Made by a program: the position numbers and the translations under genes
Notes under the pieces: generated by a model
Told to the model about the DNA's origin: nothing
Seen by the model: only the letters and a program-made list of their open reading frames with translations
Databases searched by the model: none
Assembly (NCBI GenBank): GCA_965247175.1
Contig: OZ252006.1
Coordinates: forward strand, 4,774,001 to 4,838,000
Direction of reading: 5' to 3'
DNA length: 64,000 nt
DNA from: JANQMX01 sp965247175
Lineage (GTDB): Bacteria > Pseudomonadota > Alphaproteobacteria > Kiloniellales > DSM-21159
In this document: positions 59,170 through 64,000 of the stretch, one piece after another
Layout of the letters: every line of letters begins with the position of its first letter
How positions within the stretch are numbered: position 1 is the first letter of the stretch

Positions 59170-59634
59170 ATGAGTTGGACAGAGGAGAGAATTCAAACGC
59201 TCACCACATTGTGGGAGGATGGCCTGTCCGCCTCCGAGATTGGAAAGGTTCTTGGCGTCTCCAAAAACGCGGTTGTCGGCAAGGCTCACCGACTGAAGCT
59301 GGCATCGCGTCCGAGTCCCATCAAGCGCGATGGCGAGAGCAAGCGGCGGCGCCGCAATGCCGCTTTGGCGCGGGCCCGGATGGCCGAGTCAGTGCAGGCG
59401 CCAACGGTGGTTGTTGAGATCGAGGCTGACGAGGCGATTACGCCCCTGGCCCCGGCACTGGAGCGCAAGCAGGCCAATGAGGGAAGGCATCAATGCGCCT
59501 GGCCGATCGGCGATCCTTCGGACCCGAGTTTCCGTTTCTGCGGTGAGCCGGCCGCTCCTGGAAAACCCTACTGCGCCAAGCACTGCGCGGTGGCGTACAT
59601 CAGCAAGAACAAGGCGGAATCCGCCGTCGCTTAG
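59170..59634 (+). CDS. gcrA: GcrA cell-cycle regulator
   Basis: Predicted 154 aa with AGAGG before ATG. The N-terminal DNA-binding domain MSWTEERIQTLTTLWEDGLSASEIGKVLG then VSKNAVVGKAHRLKL is diagnostic for GcrA. Arg-rich linker. C-terminal domain has CAWPIGDPSDPSFRFCGEPAAPGKPYCAKHC, a conserved cysteine segment. GcrA works with sigma-70 at GANTC-methylated promoters and controls cell-cycle genes in Alphaproteobacteria. Length is close to the Caulobacter protein. A GANTC cluster lies in its own promoter. Confidence 0.97.
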   Translation: MSWTEERIQTLTTLWEDGLSASEIGKVLGVSKNAVVGKAHRLKLASRPSPIKRDGESKRRRRNAALARARMAESVQAPTVVVEIEADEAITPLAPALERKQANEGRHQCAWPIGDPSDPSFRFCGEPAAPGKPYCAKHCAVAYISKNKAESAVA

Positions 59635-59639
59635 GCCTA

Positions 59640-59672
59640 GGACCGGGCGTCGCGCCTTGCAGCGGCCGGTCC
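59640..59672 (+). terminator. Possible terminator after gcrA
   Basis: GGACCGG (59640-59646) pairs with CCGGTCC (59666-59672), five bp after the gcrA stop, and is followed by a moderately T-rich CGACTTTCTCCATTT. Only 7 bp with a 19-nt loop, so tentative. Confidence 0.4.
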
Positions 59673-59831
59673 CGACTTTCTCCATTTAGCTCTGGAAGGC
59701 GTGACGCAGCGCTCGCTGGGAGGCTTTGCTCCCTAAAGCGCTGGCATCGCTGCTGGCTCACTCGCATATGACGGAGTGCGGCGTTAACCGATGTCTGCGC
59801 CGCAAGCGGAGCGTCAGCGAGTGGAAGGGCC

Positions 59832-61304
59832 ATGACAGCAGAAGGAGGGAGTGCCACGACCGCGCCGGTGGATCTCGTCATCCGCGGTGCCGAGAGGATC
59901 GTGGTGTTCGATCCGGCGAGCAATAGCCATGCCTATCTGGATGACGCCGATTTGGCGGTGGCCGGCGGGCGCATCGCCTTCGTCGGCCGATCCTACGTCG
60001 GAAGTGCGCGGCGAGAGATCTCCGGCCGTGGCCTAATGGTCATGCCAGGGTTGGTAAACCTGCATTCTCATCCCTGGTCTGAGTCCATGAACCGCGGCTT
60101 CGGGGAAGACCAGGTCAATCCTCATTTGCGCTGCACCATGTACGAACACCGGCCAGGCTGGGGTGACGACCGCGAGGGCTGGTTGGCCACCGCGCGCGTT
60201 GCCTATGCCGAGCTACTGCGTTCTGGCGTCACCACGCTGACCGATCTGACAACCCCCTACGACGGATGGATTGAGAACTTCGCGGCCTCCGGTCTGCGTG
60301 GCGTCGTTGCGCCGATGATGCGCTCCGCCCTCTGGTCTCTCGGCCCCGACGGCGACGCGGTGCGCTGGAACTGGTTCGCTGACGGTGGCGAAGAGTCCTT
60401 TGCTCGCGGCTTGGAGGCGGTGGACGCCGCTCTGGCACACGAAAGCGGGCGCATGAGCGGCATGGTGATGCCGGCGCAGGTCGACACCTGCACCGAGCGT
60501 TTCCTGCAGGATGCGTTGGAGGCCGCCCGCCGTCGGGGCATCGGGTTGCAGACGCACACGTGCCAGGCCCTTGTGGAGATCCAGGAGATGGAGCGGCGGC
60601 ACGGTATGAGCCCGGTCGCCTGGCTGGAAGCCATCGGTGTGCTGGGGCCTGACGTGACGCTGTCGCATGCGCCGTTCCTGGATCACCACTCTTGGCTGGC
60701 CAAGGGTGTGTCGACCGACCTCGATCGTCTCGGCGCTGCCGGCGCCCACGTTGCGCATTGCCCGACGGTTCTGACGCGCAATGGGGTCATGCTGGAGGAC
60801 TTTCGCCGCTATCGCGAGGCCGGCGTCGGCATCGCCATCGGAACCGACACAGCACCGCAGAACATGCTGGAGGAAATGCGCCAAGCGGCCATCATGGCGC
60901 GGGCGGCGGCGCGCGATCCGCAGGCGGGGACTGCCGCCATGGTTTTCGAAGCGGCGACTTTGGGCGGCGCGAGAGCGCTGTTGCGCGACGACATCGGTCG
61001 TATCGCGGTCGGTGCCTGGGCTGACTTGGCGCTGGTCGACCTAACCCATCCCAGCATGGCGCCGGGTCATGACCCAATTCGGATGATGATCTTCAATGCG
61101 GGCGAACGTCCGGTGAAAGACGTGTTCGTCGCCGGCCGGCAAGTTGTCGAGGACGGCCGGGTGCTGACCATCGATGAGCCCGCTGCCATCGCGGCAATGA
61201 CGGCTGCCAATCAACGGGCGCTGGCCGCCTACGCCGAACTCGATCGTGCAGGGCGCGCTCCCGGAAGCGTCGCCCCACCGACTTTTCCTGTGATCGCGCC
61301 TTAG
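59832..61304 (+). CDS. Amidohydrolase-family deaminase (TRZ/ATZ/guanine-deaminase-like)
   Basis: Predicted 490 aa. Metal-binding NLHSHPW (HxH), LQTHTCQ, TLSHAPF and IGTDTAPQN (terminal Asp) form the mononuclear metal site of the TRZ/ATZ/SsnA group. N-terminal beta-sandwich has VIRGAERIVVFDP and IAFVGRSY, C-terminal part GRIAVGAWADLALVDL. Function is hydrolytic deamination or dechlorination of a ring compound, or a formimidoyl/guanidine hydrolase; substrate not clear. Convergent with gamma-glutamyltransferase with 4-bp stop overlap. The cluster with amidase suggests nitrogen-compound catabolism. Confidence 0.9.
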   Translation: MTAEGGSATTAPVDLVIRGAERIVVFDPASNSHAYLDDADLAVAGGRIAFVGRSYVGSARREISGRGLMVMPGLVNLHSHPWSESMNRGFGEDQVNPHLRCTMYEHRPGWGDDREGWLATARVAYAELLRSGVTTLTDLTTPYDGWIENFAASGLRGVVAPMMRSALWSLGPDGDAVRWNWFADGGEESFARGLEAVDAALAHESGRMSGMVMPAQVDTCTERFLQDALEAARRRGIGLQTHTCQALVEIQEMERRHGMSPVAWLEAIGVLGPDVTLSHAPFLDHHSWLAKGVSTDLDRLGAAGAHVAHCPTVLTRNGVMLEDFRRYREAGVGIAIGTDTAPQNMLEEMRQAAIMARAAARDPQAGTAAMVFEAATLGGARALLRDDIGRIAVGAWADLALVDLTHPSMAPGHDPIRMMIFNAGERPVKDVFVAGRQVVEDGRVLTIDEPAAIAAMTAANQRALAAYAELDRAGRAPGSVAPPTFPVIAP

Positions 61305-62878
61305 AAGACTTCGGCGACGCCGGCCCGGCGCGGGTCACCCGCGGCGGAGAGTTCACCGTTGGGCGTGCAGCCAACCGCATGTACGCCGCCGAAAAAGAGG
61401 TTTCCCGCTGGCCAGAGCTGGAAGCTTTGCGGCGCCATGTTCTGCAGCGCCGCGACCACGTCTGCCTCGTAGCCTTGCTCAAGGTGGCAGACACCGCCTT
61501 CCATGTGGAGGCGCGGCGCGGTCACCGCCTCCTCCAAGCCGCGGTCGAAAGCGATGGCATTGACCAGCACTTGGAGAATGGCGCTGCGTAGACGGTTGGA
61601 GCCGCCTGAGCCTAGAGCGATCAGGCTGCCGTCGTCCCGCCTCGCCAGGCTCGGCGCCATCATCGAGCCGAGGCGCACGCCGGCAGTCCATTGATCGAGC
61701 TGTGCGCCGACCAGGTCCTCTTCCCCCAGCATGTTATTGAGGATGATACCGCTTCCCGGCAGCAGCCGGCCGCAGCCTTCGCCGTTGGAGAGACTGACGG
61801 CGGCCAGGTTGCCGGCGCTGTCGGCAACCGAGATGTGAGTGGTGCCGCGTGTCACCTGCGGATGAGGACCATCGCCGCCGGACTCCTGCGCATGCTCTTC
61901 CGCAGGGCCGCCCAACGGTTCTCCTTGCGCGACCAGGCTGTCGATGGTTTCGGCGCGTGCTGCGTTGGTGGCGATCATCGCCTCGGTCAGAGCGCACATA
62001 TGTTCGAGCGAGCCCTGGGCGCCGAGCCTGCGTCCATCCAAGCGCCTAAGGCTGTCCGCGATCAACGCGCCGCCGACCGACGGTGCGGGGTTGGTGGCGA
62101 TCTCGGCGCCATCGAAGCGCAAGCTTAGCGGCCGCCGAAGCATGACCCGGTAGCTGTGGATGTCAGCTTGTGTCAGCAGCCCGCCATCTTCGCGGCAAAG
62201 CTGGCAGAGCTTCGCGCCGAGCTCACCGTCGCGGTAAAGCGCTTCGCCTTCTGCGGCCAGCGCTTCCAGGCAGTCCGCCAATGCCTCCTGACGAAAGAGC
62301 GCCCCGGCGCTGAGAAGGCTGCCATCGTGCTGACAGTGTAGCGCGCGAACCTCCGCGGTCGCCTGGACGATCGGCCCGACGACCTGGAAGAGAAAGGCCT
62401 GAAAGGGAGCGAGCGCAAAGCCCTCCCGCGCCAGGCGCACAGCCGGCTCCAGCAGGCGTTTGAGCGGCATGCTGCAAAGCGCGCGGTGGATGGCGAAAAG
62501 GCCTGGTAGAGCGCCGGGCGTAGTAATGGTGCCGACGCCGATGTGGAAATCCTGAGTGGCTGTGCCGAAGTCGGCTGTAACCCGATGCACGTCCAGCTCA
62601 CCACGCTTGCGTCGTTTGTCTTGGGGACCGGCGCGTGGCGTGTCGACGAAAAAGTCGTAGAGTTCAGTGCCGCGCGCTTCGGAGCGGGCCAACAGAAAGC
62701 CGCCCCCGCCCAGGGAAGCGAGCACCGGTTCAGCGACGCAGGACGCGGCCATGCCGGCCAAGGCAGCGTCGAAGGCGCTGCCGCCATCCTCCAGAATCTC
62801 CCGCACGGCAGCGGCAACGAGAGGATGGCCGCAGGCTACCGCGCCATGTTGGCGGGCCGTTCCGGCCTGAGGCGTCAT
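61301..62878 (-). CDS. Gamma-glutamyltransferase family protein
   Basis: Predicted 525 aa. GGT/acylase fold: ASCVAEPVLASLGGGGFLLARS, TITTPGALPGLFAIH, the autocleavage/nucleophile motif with RGTTHISVADSAGNLAAVSLSNGEGCG (Thr nucleophile following G-T) and the late GSGGSNRLRSAILQVLVN oxyanion segment. Signal peptide absent, so likely cytoplasmic. Two-subunit processing expected. Starts inside the stop of the amidase gene with an ATGA overlap, so co-translated. Confidence 0.9.
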   Translation of the reverse strand: MTPQAGTARQHGAVACGHPLVAAAVREILEDGGSAFDAALAGMAASCVAEPVLASLGGGGFLLARSEARGTELYDFFVDTPRAGPQDKRRKRGELDVHRVTADFGTATQDFHIGVGTITTPGALPGLFAIHRALCSMPLKRLLEPAVRLAREGFALAPFQAFLFQVVGPIVQATAEVRALHCQHDGSLLSAGALFRQEALADCLEALAAEGEALYRDGELGAKLCQLCREDGGLLTQADIHSYRVMLRRPLSLRFDGAEIATNPAPSVGGALIADSLRRLDGRRLGAQGSLEHMCALTEAMIATNAARAETIDSLVAQGEPLGGPAEEHAQESGGDGPHPQVTRGTTHISVADSAGNLAAVSLSNGEGCGRLLPGSGIILNNMLGEEDLVGAQLDQWTAGVRLGSMMAPSLARRDDGSLIALGSGGSNRLRSAILQVLVNAIAFDRGLEEAVTAPRLHMEGGVCHLEQGYEADVVAALQNMAPQSFQLWPAGNLFFGGVHAVGCTPNGELSAAGDPRRAGVAEVF

Positions 62879-64000
62879 CCGGTCGCCGTCTCCTTGGCGG
62901 CTGCCCCGCTCGTGCCGGCGTAGGGTGGGGCTTCGAAGGGGAAGGCACTCTCGAGAGCCTTGGCCGCGCGGAGCACGATGGCATCGGCATAGCGCGGCCC
63001 GACGATTTGGACACCGATCGGCAAGCCTTCAGGCGAGCGGCCAGCTGGCTGGCTGATCGCGGGCTGGCCGCTCAGATTGAAGGGGTAGGAGAAGGGCGTC
63101 CACTCATGCCAACGCTGGCCCCAATTGCCGCTTAACGGAACCTCCAGCCCGGCCTCGAAAGCAGTCAGCGGTGTGCTCGGCGTCAGCAACAGGTCATAGC
63201 GTTGGTGCAGGGCGTTCAGGCGGGACGTCAAAGCCTCACGCTGTTTCACCGCATCGAGGTAGTCGGGCAAGCTGATGGCATTGCCCAGCTCGCCGACCTC
63301 GACCAAGCCCTGGTCCATCTTTCGCCTCTTTCCTTCCTCGACGCCTCGCAGCACGCTGCCGGCGCCGGCAAACCAAAGGACACGGAAGACCTCCTCGGCC
63401 TGCGTTAGATCCAGTGCGGTCTCGTCGATATGAGCCCCCATCTGTTCCAGCGCCTGGGCCACCTCGTTCAAGCGTTTGGCGACCGCCGGCTCCGGCGGAC
63501 CGAAGCCGAGCGTGGCGCTGACCGCGAAGCGCAAGCCCTTCACCCCCTGATTCAGTTCACCGGCCAGTTCGGGCCCACAGGCTGGCAGGGAATAGGCGTC
63601 GCGTGGGTCGGGCCACGCGATGATGGCGTACATCAGGGCACAGTCATCGACGCTACGGGTCATGGGCCCAGTGTGAGAGACGGTACCAAAAGGACTGAGC
63701 GGAAAGGCTGGCACCCGCCCGAAGGTCGGTTTGAAGCCGACCACTCCGGTGAAGGACGCCGGGATGCGGATGGAGCCACCACCATCGGTACCGAAGTGCA
63801 AGGCGCCCATCCCCATGGCTGCCGCGACTGCGGCACCACCGCTGGAGCCGCCGGGCGTCTTCGAGGGGTTCCAGGGGTTGCGGGTAATGCCGGTCAGCGG
63901 TGAGTCGGTGGCGCCTTTCCAGCCGAACTCGGGTGTGGTCGTCTTGCCGATCAAGACTGCGCCGGCATCGCGTAGCAGCGCCACCGCCGGGGCGTCGTCG
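62875..64000 (-). CDS. Amidase-signature family protein, N-terminal part cut by window edge
   Basis: At least 374 codons within the window. The frame continues beyond the right edge, so the N-terminal ~80-100 residues are missing. Catalytic Ser-Ser-Lys triad: K in LIGKTTTPEF, SS in PGGSSGGAAVAAAMG, nucleophile in TDGGGSIRIPASFTGVVGFKP. Later PMTRSVDDCALMYAII and PLTAFEAGLEVP, LSGQPAISQPAG end pattern. Hydrolyses an amide or related bond. Overlaps the gamma-glutamyltransferase gene by 4 bp, in the order amidase then GGT. Product not predictable. Confidence 0.93.
   Translation of the reverse strand, partial: DDAPAVALLRDAGAVLIGKTTTPEFGWKGATDSPLTGITRNPWNPSKTPGGSSGGAAVAAAMGMGALHFGTDGGGSIRIPASFTGVVGFKPTFGRVPAFPLSPFGTVSHTGPMTRSVDDCALMYAIIAWPDPRDAYSLPACGPELAGELNQGVKGLRFAVSATLGFGPPEPAVAKRLNEVAQALEQMGAHIDETALDLTQAEEVFRVLWFAGAGSVLRGVEEGKRRKMDQGLVEVGELGNAISLPDYLDAVKQREALTSRLNALHQRYDLLLTPSTPLTAFEAGLEVPLSGNWGQRWHEWTPFSYPFNLSGQPAISQPAGRSPEGLPIGVQIVGPRYADAIVLRAAKALESAFPFEAPPYAGTSGAAAKETATG

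Noticed and set aside
1..64000. CRISPR arrays, tRNA or rRNA genes, insertion sequences
   Set aside because: No regular short repeats with spacers, no tRNA-like T-loop plus cloverleaf outside genes, no transposase motifs were recognised by eye. A tRNAscan or ISfinder search could still find something.

Overview
The window is a 64 kb stretch of GC-rich bacterial chromosome. A gcrA cell-cycle regulator gene, with four GANTC (CcrM-type) sites just upstream of it, places it in the Alphaproteobacteria. The mix of PQQ biosynthesis, Rieske oxygenases, GcvA-type LysR regulators, TetR-controlled efflux and amine or amide degradation fits a free-living, metabolically versatile heterotroph of the Rhodospirillales/Rhizobiales kind. 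I cannot name the genus. I see no rRNA, tRNA, CRISPR array, insertion sequence, phage genes or plasmid functions. The region reads as ordinary chromosome in short operons. The last gene (an amidase) runs off the right edge.

Layout. 0-5 kb: a secreted two-repeat protein and a large RTX calcium-binding protein with its own terminator. 5.3-11 kb: a signalling operon of a c-type-heme Tll0287-like sensor, a membrane hybrid histidine kinase with a cysteine cluster, a single-domain response regulator, and a protein joining a phosphotransfer-type domain, a receiver and an adenylate cyclase. 11-15.1 kb: a tightly coupled operon of sterol desaturase-type hydroxylase, GH3-type acyl-adenylating enzyme and enolase-superfamily enzyme. 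15.4-17.7 kb: a Rieske oxygenase and NTF2-like protein, divergent from a TetR/BetI-like regulator. 17.8-25.2 kb: a small lipoprotein, a cupin, a DMT exporter divergent from a MocR regulator, envelope proteins, a hydrolase, and a membrane-bound LytTR regulator divergent from a MipA/OmpV operon.

25.3-28.3 kb: heparinase-like and glycosyltransferase genes that overlap. 28.3-30.4 kb: a TPP riboswitch and thiC. 30.5-33.8 kb: pqqABCDE with a recognisable promoter. 33.8-39.5 kb: an NDUFA9-like reductase, a winged-helix/hydrolase fusion, and a divergent redox or sulfur operon (OsmC-like, FAD oxidoreductase, cysteine synthase-glutaredoxin fusion). 39.5-41.2 kb: a PQQ-type sugar dehydrogenase and cytochrome c, the probable local user of PQQ. 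41.4-45.4 kb: a DevBCA-like tripartite exporter and a TetR regulator sharing a perfect 22-bp palindromic operator.

45.4-50 kb: a periplasmic unknown, an NAD(P)-binding protein and DMT exporter with a divergent LysR, then two cold-shock-domain genes, one canonical and one degenerate. 50.5-55 kb: a seven-repeat cysteine-rich secreted protein, pirin, an LRR protein, a CTERM-like surface protein, RidA and a GNAT acetyltransferase. 55-58.8 kb: a second Rieske oxygenase between two GcvA-type LysR genes, then a YhhQ-type queuosine-precursor transporter. 59-64 kb: gcrA, an amidohydrolase, a gamma-glutamyltransferase and an amidase.

The most promising candidates for something new are the desaturase-GH3-enolase operon (possibly an N-acyl amino acid or hydroxylated lipid pathway), the heme/cysteine redox-to-cAMP signalling operon, the degenerate cold-shock protein, and the seven-repeat secreted protein.
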